Positions 49,741 through 58,674 of a stretch of 64,000 nt of DNA are shown piece by piece. Under the pieces are notes generated by a model that saw only the letters and a program-made list of their open reading frames with translations, searched no databases and was not told the origin of the DNA. The first letter of the stretch is position 1, and the number at the start of each line of letters is the position of its first letter. A program made the position numbers and the translations under genes. This stretch comes from Acidobacteriota bacterium (GTDB taxonomy: Bacteria > Acidobacteriota > Holophagae > Holophagales > Holophagaceae): positions 62,001 to 126,000 of the forward strand of contig JACPYP010000011.1 of the NCBI GenBank assembly GCA_016195985.1, given 5' to 3'.

Positions 49741-50898
49741 TCAGTCCGCCACCACCTGGTTGCGGCCGCCCGCCTTGGCCCGGGTGAGGCGGGCGGCCGC
49801 CAACTGGTACAGGGCCGCGAGGTCGGATTCCACTTCCGCGGTGCTGGCCACGCCGATGCTGATGGTCACGGAGATGACCCGGCCCTCCCAGGTGACCTCC
49901 ATGGCTTCCACGGCCTGGCGGATGCGCTCGGCCACGGGGGCGGCGAAGGACTGGTGGGTGTCTGGAAGGAGCACGGTCAGTGCTTCGCCCCCATGGCGCC
50001 CCGCGCCATCGCGTTCCCGCAGATGCTGGTGGAGCAGATCCCCCAAGGATTCGAGCACCAGGTCTCCGGCGCCATGGCCGTAGGCGTCGTTGACCCGCTT
50101 GAAGTGATCCACGTCCAGAAGGAGCAGGGATGTGAACTGCCCCTGGGTGCGCGCCCGGGCCAGCACACGGGTGGCATAGGCTTCGAAGCCGCGGCGGTTG
50201 GCCAGGCCCGTCAGGAGATCCGACTGGGCGAAGCGCTGCTGCCGCGCTTCCAGCCGCTGGGCCAGCACCAGGGCCAGCCCGAGCCCCATGAAGGCGTAGA
50301 GAACCAAGCCCGCGGCGAGCATGGGCAGGCTGATGGACAGCACATCCAGCGGGCCCGCGGGCGAGGGCATCCGGTAGAGCTTGAGGCTCTGGACGAGCAC
50401 GGCCAGGCCGAAGCCCAGGAACAGGCCCGCGCAGAGCCAGCGGGGGCCGACCCAGACCTCGTCGCGGGCCTTCCGGCCGAACTCCCAGGCCAAGGCCAGG
50501 GAGACGAGACCCAGCATCAGGCTGGCCAGGGCGAGCCGGGCCAGGGGGTCCCCGTGCAGGAAGGCGATCTTGAGGAAGGCGAAGCAGACCAGCGCCCCGG
50601 CTGCCGCCGGGTGCCAGAAGCTGAACCTCCGGCCGTAGAACAGCCGCACTGCGATGAACAGGTAGCAGGTGCCGCCCAGGAGCAGGGCGAAGCCCAGGCC
50701 GATGACCAGGCCGGACGGAAGGCTGTTCCGCAGCACCAGGACCAGGGACGCCCCCAGCGCCTGGGTGAGGACGGCGAATCCCGCGTGCCGGATGCCCCGC
50801 TCGTGCGGGTGGCCCAGGGTCAGGAAAAGCAGGGCCGCAGTGGCCTGGGCCATGAGGAACACCAGCACGAGGGCGAGCGTCTGGGGGTCGATCGGCAC
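49741..50898 (-). CDS. membrane-anchored GGDEF-domain protein with degenerate signature
   Basis: A 385-residue protein with seven or so N-terminal membrane spans (residues about 8-220) and a C-terminal GGDEF domain: SDLLTGLANRRGF, LLLLDVDHFKRVNDAYGHGAGD, then GRHGGEALTVLLP in place of GG(D/E)EF, and a conserved ISIGVAS end. The RxxD inhibitory site (RERD) is kept five residues before the signature. The loss of the Glu-Phe pair makes diguanylate cyclase activity uncertain; a c-di-GMP sensing role is possible. GTG start with GGAG upstream. Its stop lies three bases from the MITE end. Confidence 0.85.
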   Translation of the reverse strand: MPIDPQTLALVLVFLMAQATAALLFLTLGHPHERGIRHAGFAVLTQALGASLVLVLRNSLPSGLVIGLGFALLLGGTCYLFIAVRLFYGRRFSFWHPAAAGALVCFAFLKIAFLHGDPLARLALASLMLGLVSLALAWEFGRKARDEVWVGPRWLCAGLFLGFGLAVLVQSLKLYRMPSPAGPLDVLSISLPMLAAGLVLYAFMGLGLALVLAQRLEARQQRFAQSDLLTGLANRRGFEAYATRVLARARTQGQFTSLLLLDVDHFKRVNDAYGHGAGDLVLESLGDLLHQHLRERDGAGRHGGEALTVLLPDTHQSFAAPVAERIRQAVEAMEVTWEGRVISVTISIGVASTAEVESDLAALYQLAAARLTRAKAGGRNQVVAD

Positions 50899-50974
50899 GG
50901 CATCTCCGGGAGCCAGGGTGGGCCAAGGGGCTGATCGGCGTGAGGACGGAAGAAGATGATTCTGTCCAGCCGAG

Positions 50975-51490
50975 CTACAGGTCTTCAGGTGCCAGCAGGG
51001 CCTTGGTCATTTGCACCAGGTGGAGGGGCCGCAGGGCCTTTTCCGGCCTGGGGAAAGGCAGGATGGCCACGGGCGCGAACCCGAGCCGGAGGTAGAAAGG
51101 GAACAAATCCTTGCGCAGATTGACCACGGAGATGTCCAGGAAGCGGCAGCCTTCCTGGCGGCAACGCTCTTCCACGGCGAGCACCAGCGCCTTGGCTTGG
51201 CCCTGGCCCTGGAAGGCCGGATCCACGGAGAGGGTGCCCAGGTATCCCCGGTCCGCCTCGATGGAGAGGTAGGCCAGGGCGCTCAGGGTGCCCATCTGGC
51301 CGGGTGCGTCGATTGCCAGGAAGCGGCCGGAGCGCATGCGGGAGGCCACGTCCGAGAGGTCGGTGCGGTCGCCGCGCAGGCAGAACTGCTCGACCACGTA
51401 GGCCCGGTTGGTCACCCGGACGATCTCCGCCACATCCACGGCGGAGGCGAGGCGGATGGGAGGGAGGGGCTCGGGAGAGGGGCGGTTCAT
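50975..51490 (-). CDS. GNAT family N-acetyltransferase
   Basis: A 171-residue GNAT: RLASAVDVAEIVRVTNRAYVVE at the start, YLGTLSVDPAFQGQGQAKALVLAVEERC as the acetyl-CoA pyrophosphate-binding motif A (QGQGQA), and FYLRLGFAPVAILPFP near the end. The ATG at 51490 is preferred; the longer frame reaches into the neighbouring gene antisense. Substrate unknown. It is followed in the same direction by the diguanylate cyclase-like gene after a 76-bp gap. Confidence 0.88.
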   Translation of the reverse strand: MNRPSPEPLPPIRLASAVDVAEIVRVTNRAYVVEQFCLRGDRTDLSDVASRMRSGRFLAIDAPGQMGTLSALAYLSIEADRGYLGTLSVDPAFQGQGQAKALVLAVEERCRQEGCRFLDISVVNLRKDLFPFYLRLGFAPVAILPFPRPEKALRPLHLVQMTKALLAPEDL

Positions 51491-51527
51491 GGCATTCGTC
51501 CCGGGGGTTCGGTGGAGGTGGCGGCCC

Positions 51528-51980
51528 TCAGTGGATGGACACGTGGATGGAGACGGCCTCGCCCGGGCCGTAGGTCTCGAAATCCGCCAGAAACCGGCGC
51601 CCGGGGGCTCCGGGTTTCTCGAAGTGGGACCAAACCCGCGCCCAGGTTTCGATGATGGCCTGGGGCAGGGGGCCTCGGCCGTCAAACCTCAGGTACCGTC
51701 CCGGGGGGATGTCGATGGAATCGAAGCCCGGCACGGGACGCTCGACCTTCACTCCCGCGAGGACCTGGTAGGAGCCGTGCTGATCGGATTCATAGGCCGT
51801 GTAAACGCCGTGAACGGCCGGCGAAGATCCCCCCAGCCGCTCCGCCAGGCCCTCTGCCATGAAGCGGTCCCAGAGCCCGGGAATGCGAGCCGTGGACGGA
51901 TCGGCTTCGGCCGCGTTCCGCGTGCGGAGCCCCAGGCCGGATACGGTGAAGGGTTCAAGCTGGACTGGCGTCGGTTCCAT
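51528..51980 (-). CDS. GyrI-like/AraC effector-binding domain protein
   Basis: A 150-residue stand-alone GyrI-like domain: begins PVQLEPFTVSGLGLRTRN, has IPGLWDRFM, then VYTAYESDQHGSYQVLAGVKVE and IPPGRYLRFDGRGPLPQAI, the usual two SHS2-like halves that bind small hydrophobic ligands. There is no DNA-binding domain. Such proteins sequester or hydrolyse small molecules, or protect gyrase in the case of SbmC. The gene lies 37 bases upstream of the GNAT gene in the same direction. Confidence 0.82.
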   Translation of the reverse strand: MEPTPVQLEPFTVSGLGLRTRNAAEADPSTARIPGLWDRFMAEGLAERLGGSSPAVHGVYTAYESDQHGSYQVLAGVKVERPVPGFDSIDIPPGRYLRFDGRGPLPQAIIETWARVWSHFEKPGAPGRRFLADFETYGPGEAVSIHVSIH

Positions 51981-52007
51981 GGCCTTGCTCCTCGATCCTG
52001 GAGGTTC

Positions 52008-52553
52008 CTAGCTGGAGGGTCCAGGCCGCTTGGGCGGGAAGGTTTCGTCCAGGGCGCTCAGATCCAGGTGTTCCAGGTTCAGGGTCGGCGGCGCGGCCAC
52101 GTAGACGTCCGGCGCCTCCTCCTGCAAGTGGCGCCGCGTGCGGTCCATGAGCGACTCCACCTCCCTCAGGAATTTCAGCCGCTCCATCTTCAGGCTGCGC
52201 AGCTGGACTTCCATTTCCACCACGTGCTGCTGGGCCTCGCGGATGATTTCCTCGGCCTTGAACTGGGCCTCGCGGAGGATCAATTCCTTTTCTCGGTTGG
52301 CCCCGTCCAGCACATCCTCGCGGGTGCGCTGGGCCTGGAGCAGGGTCTCGCGGAAGATGCGGTCCTGGTCCTGGTACTGGCGCAGGCGTTCGCGGCTGTC
52401 GAGGATCTCTTCCTTGAGCTTCTGGTTCTCCGCCAGGACCTCTTCCCATTCCCCGGCGATCTCATGGAGGAAGGTGCGGACTTCGGCTTCTTCCAGGCCC
52501 CGGAAGGCCTTTTCAAATTCACGGCGTTGGATGTCAAGGGGGGTGTATTTCAT
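52008..52553 (-). CDS. divIVA: DivIVA domain-containing coiled-coil protein
   Basis: A 181-residue protein: the DivIVA N-terminal lipid-binding motif (YTPLDIQRREFEKAFRGLEEAEVRTFLHEIAGEWEEVL) is followed by about 100 residues of continuous coiled coil (REAQFKAEEIIREAQQHVVEMEVQLRSL) and a short Pro-rich tail. DivIVA proteins recognise curved membrane at poles and division sites; in Gram-negative bacteria the function is less clear. It directly follows yggT, a classical pairing in division/cell-wall gene clusters. Confidence 0.9.
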   Translation of the reverse strand: MKYTPLDIQRREFEKAFRGLEEAEVRTFLHEIAGEWEEVLAENQKLKEEILDSRERLRQYQDQDRIFRETLLQAQRTREDVLDGANREKELILREAQFKAEEIIREAQQHVVEMEVQLRSLKMERLKFLREVESLMDRTRRHLQEEAPDVYVAAPPTLNLEHLDLSALDETFPPKRPGPSS

Positions 52554-52570
52554 GGACGCGCCTCAGTGGC

Positions 52571-52834
52571 TCAGGAAACGAGGGCCCGGAGGAAGACCCG
52601 CTGGATGATGCCGAGCAGCAGCACGGCGATGAGGATATCGAAGCTGAAGCCCCCGATGGGGGGAACGATGGCCCGGATGGGGTGGAGGATCGGATCGGTG
52701 ATCGAGTGGAGCAGGCGGATCCAGCGGTTCCTGGGGTCGATGGGGAACCAGGACAGGATGGCCACCGCCAGCAGCAGGTAGATGAGGACGTCCAGGGTGT
52801 GGTAGGCGATGGTGAAGAGAAGAGGCATGGGCAT
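52571..52834 (-). CDS. yggT: YggT family membrane protein
   Basis: An 87-residue two-span YggT protein: HTLDVLIYLLLAVAILSWF, then the diagnostic PRNRWIRLLHSITDPILHPIRAIVPPIGGFSFDILIAVLLLG. The family is linked with YggS, DivIVA and osmotic or division functions; biochemical role unknown. It is 17 bases upstream of divIVA in the same direction and diverges from bshA across a 44-bp gap. Confidence 0.93.
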   Translation of the reverse strand: MPMPLLFTIAYHTLDVLIYLLLAVAILSWFPIDPRNRWIRLLHSITDPILHPIRAIVPPIGGFSFDILIAVLLLGIIQRVFLRALVS

Positions 52835-52878
52835 GATCCTATGAACCCGATCATCATAGCGGGGAGGGAACCCATTCC

Positions 52879-53988
52879 ATGCGCATAGGCATCTCCTGCT
52901 ACAGCACCTTCGGCGGTTCGGGCGTCGTGGCCACCGAGGTCGGCAAGGCCCTGGCCGCCCGGGGCCACGAGGTCCATATCCTGAGCCCCAGCCTCCCCCC
53001 GCGTCTGGTGGGCTTCGAGGACCGCATCAATTTCCACGAAGTGCGGGCCAGCCCCTACCCCCTCTTCGAGGACGCCCCCTATTCCATCGCCCTGGGCTCG
53101 AAGATGGCGGAGGTGGCCGATCACTGCGGGCTGGACATCCTCCACGCCCACTACGCCATCCCCCACGCCATGGCCGCCCTGCTGGCGCGCATGGCCATTC
53201 CCCGGCTGAAAGTTGTCACCACCCTCCACGGCACGGACATCACCGTGGTGGGCAGCGATCCCAGCTACCTGCCCATGGTAAAGATGGCCATCCGGGAAAG
53301 CGACGGCGTCACCGCGGTTTCCGAATACCTCCGCCAGGAGACCATCCGCACCTTCGAAGTGGATTCGCGCATCGACGTCATAGGCAATTTCGTGGAGCCG
53401 CCGGGCCAGGAGCGGCCCGACTGCCGCGCCTGGCTGGCCCCCAAGGCCGCCTTCGTGATGACCCACATCTCCAATTTCCGCCCGGTCAAGCGGGTCATGG
53501 ACGTGCTCAAGGTGTTCGAGCGGGTGCGTCAGGAGGTTCCCACCCGCCTGGTGATGGTGGGCGACGGCCCGGATCGCATGGAGGCCGAGGCTTTCTGCCG
53601 GGACCGCGGTTTCGCCTCGGAGGTGCGCTTCACGGGCAAGCAGCTGGACATCGGCACCGTGCTGGCCTGCTCGGACCTCTTCATCCTGCCCAGTGCCACG
53701 GAGAGCTTCGGCCTGGCGGCCCTGGAGGCCATGGCCCACCGCGTGCCGGTGATCGCCAGCCGCGTGGGTGGACTGCCGGAAGTGGTGCGGCATGGCGTGG
53801 ATGGCTATCTTGAGGAGCTCGGAGACGTGGACGCCATGGCTGCAGACGCCGTGCGGCTGCTGCGGGATGAAGACTTCCGCCTGACCATGGGCCAAACCGC
53901 CCGGGAGCGCGCCCTGGGCACCTTTGCCGAAGGCCCCATCGTCGATCAGTACGAAGCCCTCTACAGGAGGGTGCTGGGCCAGGGGTGA
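52879..53988 (+). CDS. bshA: N-acetyl-alpha-D-glucosaminyl L-malate synthase
   Basis: A 369-residue GT4 glycosyltransferase that joins GlcNAc from UDP-GlcNAc to L-malate, the first step of bacillithiol synthesis. BshA hallmarks: ISCYSTFGGSGVVATEVGKALAARGHEVHI at the start, LHAHYAIPHA, TTLHGTDITVVGSDPSY, and the C-terminal GT4 motif LFILPSATESFGLAALEAMA with GGLPEVV. Bacillithiol occurs in Acidobacteria as well as Firmicutes and Bacteroidetes. No bshB or bshC is in the window. Confidence 0.92.
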   Translation: MRIGISCYSTFGGSGVVATEVGKALAARGHEVHILSPSLPPRLVGFEDRINFHEVRASPYPLFEDAPYSIALGSKMAEVADHCGLDILHAHYAIPHAMAALLARMAIPRLKVVTTLHGTDITVVGSDPSYLPMVKMAIRESDGVTAVSEYLRQETIRTFEVDSRIDVIGNFVEPPGQERPDCRAWLAPKAAFVMTHISNFRPVKRVMDVLKVFERVRQEVPTRLVMVGDGPDRMEAEAFCRDRGFASEVRFTGKQLDIGTVLACSDLFILPSATESFGLAALEAMAHRVPVIASRVGGLPEVVRHGVDGYLEELGDVDAMAADAVRLLRDEDFRLTMGQTARERALGTFAEGPIVDQYEALYRRVLGQG

Positions 53989-54152
53989 TCCGCTCCGCAG
54001 GCTTGAACCGGCGGGGATGCACCACCTAGACCCTTTGGCTTATTGGTTATCGCGCGACAATTAAGTTGGACGTTGGCGGCATTGATTCCTTTTTGCGGCA
54101 CTTGTAGCCAATTGGGGCTAGGCTGTTTATTCTTCTGCGTTGGGAGGCGTGC

Positions 54153-54635
54153 GTGTCGAGGCAGTGGAAGCCGTCCTTCTGCTCTCAGGATCCCCAGGTC
54201 GATGAGGACCACCGCGCGCTGTTCAAACTCCTGGACCAGCTGGCCACTCATCGCAGGGAATCGGATCTTGAAGACCTGAACGGGCTGCTGGACCAGCTGC
54301 TGGAATACACTTTCGCCCATTTCTCCCGGGAGGAAAACGCCATGCGGATCGCCGGCTATCCGAAGCTGGCGCGGCATTCCGAGCAGCACGAAGCCATGCG
54401 GAAGGCTCTGATCGAATCCCTGCGCACGGTGGCGCGGGGCCAGGTGGCCCTGCCGACCTTCATCCAGCACCTGAAGGACAGCTTCACCTACCACTTTGAA
54501 ACCGATGACATGACTTTCGTGACCTGGGAGAAGGCACGGCAGGCACCGGAGAAAAAGAGCGATATGCCCATCCAGGCCGGACGGAGTCCCAGGCGCGGGC
54601 CGCTGCCGACCTACTCTCTGGGCCCCGGATGCTGA
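54153..54635 (+). CDS. bacteriohemerythrin
   Basis: A 160-residue hemerythrin-like oxygen carrier or sensor. The di-iron ligands are in place: DEDHRALF (His), HFSREE (His, Glu), HSEQHEAM (two His) and YHFETDD (His, Asp). GTG start with GGGAGG upstream. After residue about 130 the sequence is a short Pro/Arg-rich tail. The 164-bp upstream gap has no gene. It converges on the NarL-type regulator with only ten bases between stops. Confidence 0.9.
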   Translation: MSRQWKPSFCSQDPQVDEDHRALFKLLDQLATHRRESDLEDLNGLLDQLLEYTFAHFSREENAMRIAGYPKLARHSEQHEAMRKALIESLRTVARGQVALPTFIQHLKDSFTYHFETDDMTFVTWEKARQAPEKKSDMPIQAGRSPRRGPLPTYSLGPGC

Positions 54636-54645
54636 AGCGCCTCGC

Positions 54646-55296
54646 TCAGAGATGGGCTTTGTTCTCCAGGGCGAATTTCAGAAGGCTGTAGCTCCCGTGG
54701 ATGCCCAGTTTCGAGCTGATGTGGGCCCGGTGGTTCTCCACGGTTCGCTGGCTGATGGAGAAGGCTTCGGCGATCTCCTTGCTCGTTTTGGAGTCGGCGA
54801 TGAGCTTCAGGATCTTCCGTTCCGTGGGCGAGATGCCGTTGGGGAGCGTCTGGCGAAGGGGCGGAAGGGGCTGGGAGCGACGCGCCACCATGAGATCCAT
54901 GAGGAGAGGGCTGATGAAATGGCGCCCGCCCCTCACGGTTTCGATGGCGGCCACCACGTCGTTCACAGCAGACTCTTTGGACACATAGCCCATGACGCCC
55001 AGGTCCATGGCGGCGTTGAAGGTCTCCTCGTCGTCGTACATGGTAAGGAAGATCACGTCTGTGGCGAGGTTGCGCCGATGCAGCTCCTGTGCGACCTGAA
55101 GGCCGCTGAGACGGGGCATGCGGATGTCCATCACGGCCAGGGCGGGTTTTTCGGCTTCGATGACCCGCAGGGCTGATTCGCCATCGGAGGCCTCGGCCAC
55201 CAGTTGCAGGGTGGGCACTTCCTCCAGGGTCCGCCGGATGCCGGCGAGGAACAGCGGATGGTCGTCAGCGATGAGGACAGTGACTTTAGATTCCAT
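54646..55296 (-). CDS. NarL/LuxR-type response regulator
   Basis: A 216-residue regulator: receiver domain LIADDHPLFLAGIRR with phospho-acceptor Asp in LAVMDIRMP, Thr in IFLTMYDDEE and Lys in GYVSKESA, then a LuxR-type HTH (ISPTERKILKLIADSKTSKEIAEAFSISQRTVENHRAHISSKLG). It overlaps the histidine kinase by 11 bases, so the two form one unit. Target genes are unknown. Confidence 0.95.
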   Translation of the reverse strand: MESKVTVLIADDHPLFLAGIRRTLEEVPTLQLVAEASDGESALRVIEAEKPALAVMDIRMPRLSGLQVAQELHRRNLATDVIFLTMYDDEETFNAAMDLGVMGYVSKESAVNDVVAAIETVRGGRHFISPLLMDLMVARRSQPLPPLRQTLPNGISPTERKILKLIADSKTSKEIAEAFSISQRTVENHRAHISSKLGIHGSYSLLKFALENKAHL

Positions 55297-56422
55297 GGCG
55301 GCCTTCCTCGATGGGCAGAATGACGGTCAGGGTGGTGCCCAGCCCAGGACCGGATTTGAGTTCCAGCTCGCCGCCCATCATGTTCGCCCGCTCCGCCATG
55401 ATCATGAGGCCGAAGCTCGCGTGGCGCTCGGCCCCGCGTGTCAGGGCATCCACATCGAACCCGCAGCCGCCATCCACCACGCGGAGCAGCACGCTGTGGC
55501 CCATCCGCCGGAGCACCACGGTAGCCTCCTTGGCGCCGGAGTGTTTCACCACGTTGTTGAGGCTTTCCTGGGCGATGCGGTAGAGGTTGATCTCGGCATC
55601 CTTGGACAGCAGCCGGTCCACGGGCTCGATGTCCGTGGTGGCTGCCAGGCCTGAGCCACGAGCCAGGCGGCGGACCATCGATTCGACGCTCTTGCTCAGG
55701 CCCAGCTCATCGATGAGGTGGGGGCGCAGGCTGTGGGAGATTTCCCGGACGTCCTGGAGGGATTCGGTCACGAGGGCCAAGGCCTCGTCCAGGTCCACAG
55801 CGGGCTCTCCTTGGTGGGCCGCCCGGGAGGCCAGCAGCATGTGGTTCTTCACGAGGAGCAGTTTCTGGCCCAGGTGGTCATGGAGTTCCGCGGCGATGCG
55901 CTTGCGCTCCAGTTCCTGGGAATCGATGAGCTGGCGGGCGAATTTCTGGTGGACGAGGCTTTCCCGGACCGCCTCTTCCATCTTTTTGTGGGAGCTGATG
56001 TCGCGGCTCACGCCCACCAGGCCGATGACTTCGCCCTCCAGGTTGCGCAGGGGCACGGTGGTGGTCAGATGCCAGCCCCAGGTGCCCGTCAACGGGTAGT
56101 AGTTGGGTTCTTCTCGGCTGATGAGGGGCGTGCCCGAGGCCATGACCCTTTGTTCGTCTTCGAAATACTGCCGGGCCAGGGCCTCGGGAAAGAAATCGAA
56201 ATCGCTTTTGCCGTTCACCTGCTCTGAAGTCACGCCCAGGTTTTGGGCCACGGCCGCGTTGTTGACCACGAAGCGGCTTTGGCGGTCCTTCACGTAGATG
56301 TAGTCCGGCACGATGTCGATGACGGTGCGGAGGAGGCGCCGCTCCGAACCGGGATCCTCCGCCTCCGGCCGGTGCGGGGCGGCGGCGGGCCCAGGGTGGG
56401 CAGGATGATTCAAATCGGACAC
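55286..56422 (-). CDS. PAS-domain sensor histidine kinase (HisKA_3, NarX/DesK type)
   Basis: A 378-residue soluble kinase without membrane spans. One PAS domain (residues about 30-150: IDIVPDYIYVKDRQSRFVVNN, DFDFFPEALARQYFEDEQ, GVSRDIS) leads to HisKA_3 with phospho-acceptor His in AAELHDHLGQKLLLVKNH and an HATPase with NLYRIAQESLNNVVKHSGA, VVDGGCGFDV and ASFGLMIMAERANMMGG. GTG start. It senses a cytoplasmic or redox signal through PAS and phosphorylates the downstream LuxR-type regulator. The hemerythrin next door suggests an oxygen or redox input, but this is only context. Confidence 0.93.
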   Translation of the reverse strand: MSDLNHPAHPGPAAAPHRPEAEDPGSERRLLRTVIDIVPDYIYVKDRQSRFVVNNAAVAQNLGVTSEQVNGKSDFDFFPEALARQYFEDEQRVMASGTPLISREEPNYYPLTGTWGWHLTTTVPLRNLEGEVIGLVGVSRDISSHKKMEEAVRESLVHQKFARQLIDSQELERKRIAAELHDHLGQKLLLVKNHMLLASRAAHQGEPAVDLDEALALVTESLQDVREISHSLRPHLIDELGLSKSVESMVRRLARGSGLAATTDIEPVDRLLSKDAEINLYRIAQESLNNVVKHSGAKEATVVLRRMGHSVLLRVVDGGCGFDVDALTRGAERHASFGLMIMAERANMMGGELELKSGPGLGTTLTVILPIEEGRHGI

Positions 56423-56436
56423 GGCGGCTCCGGGCC

Positions 56437-56459
56437 TGGGGCATGGGTGGGGTGCCCCA
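56437..56459 (-). terminator. hairpin downstream of the ROK gene
   Basis: TGGGGCA (56437-56443) and TGCCCCA (56453-56459) form a 7-bp GC-rich stem with a nine-base loop, in the 84-bp gap between the ROK gene stop and the histidine-kinase start. No T-run follows, so a terminator role is tentative. Confidence 0.3.
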
Positions 56460-56506
56460 TTCTCTCAGCGTGAAGCGTGAAGCTCCAGCCCATCCGGAAG
56501 GGATGT

Positions 56507-57388
56507 CTAGCGCCCCAGGACGGACGCGGGCAATCCCCCTGGGCGGGTCTCCAGGCAGAGGGCCGCGGCGCCCAGGACGGCGATGTGCGGCTCTTCACTC
56601 ACCCGGATGAGGAGCCGGCGGAGCGCGTGCTGGTAGGAGTAGGCGCCCAGGGTTTGACGCATGCCCGTCTCGAAGAACGGGAAGGCCTTGGAAACGGATC
56701 CCCCGAGGATGATGAGCTCGGGATCGAAGGCGTACAGGGTGGCCATGATCACCTGTCCGAATTCCCGCCCGAAGGAGGCCAGGATCTCCAGGGCCCTGGG
56801 GTCCCCTTTCATGGCCAAGGAATGGACGACGGATCCAGCCAGGCCGTGGTCCCGCTCGAAGGCCTGGCCGCTGGCGTAATACTCGAAGGTATGGTCGCGG
56901 TAGGGCATGGTGCCCAGCTCTCCCGCGCCGCAGTTGGAGCCCGTGTAGAGCTGCCCGTTCATGATCACGCCGGCTCCCAGTCCCGTTCCCACCACCAGGC
57001 CGATCACATGGCGGAAGCCTTGGCCCTGTCCGAAGTGGAATTCCCCCACGGCGAAGCAGTTGGCGTCGTTGTTGACGCACACGGGCCGCTCGAAGCGTTT
57101 CATGAGGAACTCGCCCAGGCGGACTTCCTGCCATGAGGGGATGTTCTCCACGTGGTAGACGATGCCTTGGGATTCATCCACCACGCTGGGAACGCCCACG
57201 CCGATGGCCGCGACTTCGGAGGTGAACACCTCGGCGATGAGGGCGGCGAGAGCCTCCAGCACCGCTTCCTCCGGGGCCGTGGCAGGGGTGGGCCGGGATG
57301 CGAGGGCCGCCACGCGGCCGTCCTTGATGCGGCCGACACGCATGTTGGTGCCGCCGAGATCCACGCCGATGAGGCTTTTCGATTCCAT
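56507..57388 (-). CDS. ROK-family sugar kinase lacking the zinc motif
   Basis: A 293-residue ROK kinase. The phosphate motif LIGVDLGGTNMRVGRI is at the start, followed by GVGVPSVVDESQGIV, NNDANCFAVGEFHFGQG, VVGTGLGAGVIMNGQLYTG and GAGELGTMPYRDHTFEYYASG. The CxCGxxGC zinc site of most ROK proteins is replaced here. The ATG at 57388 starts eight bases after the MFS stop; the longer frame is antisense. Neighbouring genes suggest glucosamine or GlcNAc as substrate, but glucose is equally possible from sequence alone. Confidence 0.87.
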   Translation of the reverse strand: MESKSLIGVDLGGTNMRVGRIKDGRVAALASRPTPATAPEEAVLEALAALIAEVFTSEVAAIGVGVPSVVDESQGIVYHVENIPSWQEVRLGEFLMKRFERPVCVNNDANCFAVGEFHFGQGQGFRHVIGLVVGTGLGAGVIMNGQLYTGSNCGAGELGTMPYRDHTFEYYASGQAFERDHGLAGSVVHSLAMKGDPRALEILASFGREFGQVIMATLYAFDPELIILGGSVSKAFPFFETGMRQTLGAYSYQHALRRLLIRVSEEPHIAVLGAAALCLETRPGGLPASVLGR

Positions 57389-57395
57389 GGCGACC

Positions 57396-58661
57396 TCAGG
57401 CTGGACCGGGCTGGGCATCCTTGGACTGGCCCAGGGTGGCGTTGGAGATGAGGGGGCGTGCCCAGAGGCCGATGCTGATGATGTAGCCCAGGGTCGCCAA
57501 CAGCGCGAGCATGCCGAAGCGGAGGCCGAAGGCATCCCCCAGGCGGCCGATGAGGGGCGGAAGGAAGGCTCCGCCCACGATGGCCGTGCAGAGGATCCCG
57601 GCGAAGGATCCGTGGTGCTTGTCGAGCGAGTTCAAGGCCAGGGCGAAGATGAGCGGCCACATGATCGAGCACCAGAAACCCATCATGGGGAAGGCCGCCA
57701 GGGCCACCGCCCGCGGGCCAAAGAGGGCGGCCAACAGGGTTGCCACAGCGCAGAGGCCGAACACGAAGAGGATCTTCCTCTGGTCGAAAAGCTTCAGCAG
57801 CACCAAGCCCAGGGCGCAGCCCACCATCATCAGGCCCCAGAAGCCGGCCACGGCGCTGTGTCCGCCCCCGGATGGATCCACTCCGTGGTAGGTCTCCAGG
57901 AACTTGGAAATCCAGAAGGCCACGCCCTGTTCGGTGCCCACGTAGCAGAAGATTCCGATGAAGTAGAGCCAGACGGTGCGGTTCCGGAGGAGGGTGGCCA
58001 GGGTGGAGAGGGATTCCACGCGCTCGTCGTCTTTCAATTCCATGCGAGGCATGCGGACCATCGCCACCACGACGATCATGGCCAGCATGATGAGCGCGAA
58101 CACCCAGTAGAGGGACAGCCAGGGCAGGTCCGGCGGCACCATGCGCCGCAGGGTCCCGGTGATCAGGCCCCGGGGCAGGCGGGGGTCCTTCAGGCGTTGG
58201 ACCAGGTAGGAGTAGACATGGGGGCTGAGGAAGGAGGCCGCTCCGAACACCAGCTGGGACAGATTGCCGAAGAAGGCATAGTGGGCCTCGCCTCCCGAAG
58301 TCCGCAACAAGGGGTTGATGACCACCTGAAGCATGGCGAAACCCACGGCGATGGTGAACAGCGAGGGCAGAGCCACGGCGTAGGAGGGCCACAGGGCGAA
58401 GACGCTGGAGCCCAGAAAGGCCAGGGCGAAGGCCGCGAGGAGCACGGGTTTGGCATCGAATCGTTCGATGAGCATGCCCGCAGGAATGGACATGACGCCG
58501 TAGGCCGCGAAGAAAGCGAAGGGCATCAGCCCCACGGCGAAGGCGCTGAGCTGGAACGATGCCTGGATGTTGGGTTCCAGGGGATCCAGGATGTTGGTCA
58601 CGAAGGAGATGACGAAAAAGGTCAGCATCACCAGCAGGACCATGAAGCGGTTGCGGGCCAT
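57396..58661 (-). CDS. FucP-family sugar MFS transporter
   Basis: A 421-residue permease with about 12 spans, of the fucose/glucose-galactose symporter group: begins FMVLLVMLTFFVISFVTNILDPLEPNIQASFQLS, contains AYGVMSIPAGMLIERFDAKPVLL and GFWCSIMWPLIFALALNSL, plus LDKHHGSFAGILCTAIVGGAFLPPLIG. Family members move L-fucose, glucose/galactose, or GlcNAc (NagP). It sits between a GH2 enzyme and a ROK kinase in one operon, so it probably brings in the sugar the GH2 releases. The 58661 ATG is chosen; the longer frame reads into the GH2 gene. Confidence 0.88.
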   Translation of the reverse strand: MARNRFMVLLVMLTFFVISFVTNILDPLEPNIQASFQLSAFAVGLMPFAFFAAYGVMSIPAGMLIERFDAKPVLLAAFALAFLGSSVFALWPSYAVALPSLFTIAVGFAMLQVVINPLLRTSGGEAHYAFFGNLSQLVFGAASFLSPHVYSYLVQRLKDPRLPRGLITGTLRRMVPPDLPWLSLYWVFALIMLAMIVVVAMVRMPRMELKDDERVESLSTLATLLRNRTVWLYFIGIFCYVGTEQGVAFWISKFLETYHGVDPSGGGHSAVAGFWGLMMVGCALGLVLLKLFDQRKILFVFGLCAVATLLAALFGPRAVALAAFPMMGFWCSIMWPLIFALALNSLDKHHGSFAGILCTAIVGGAFLPPLIGRLGDAFGLRFGMLALLATLGYIISIGLWARPLISNATLGQSKDAQPGPA

Positions 58662-58674
58662 GTCCAGCTCCGGT

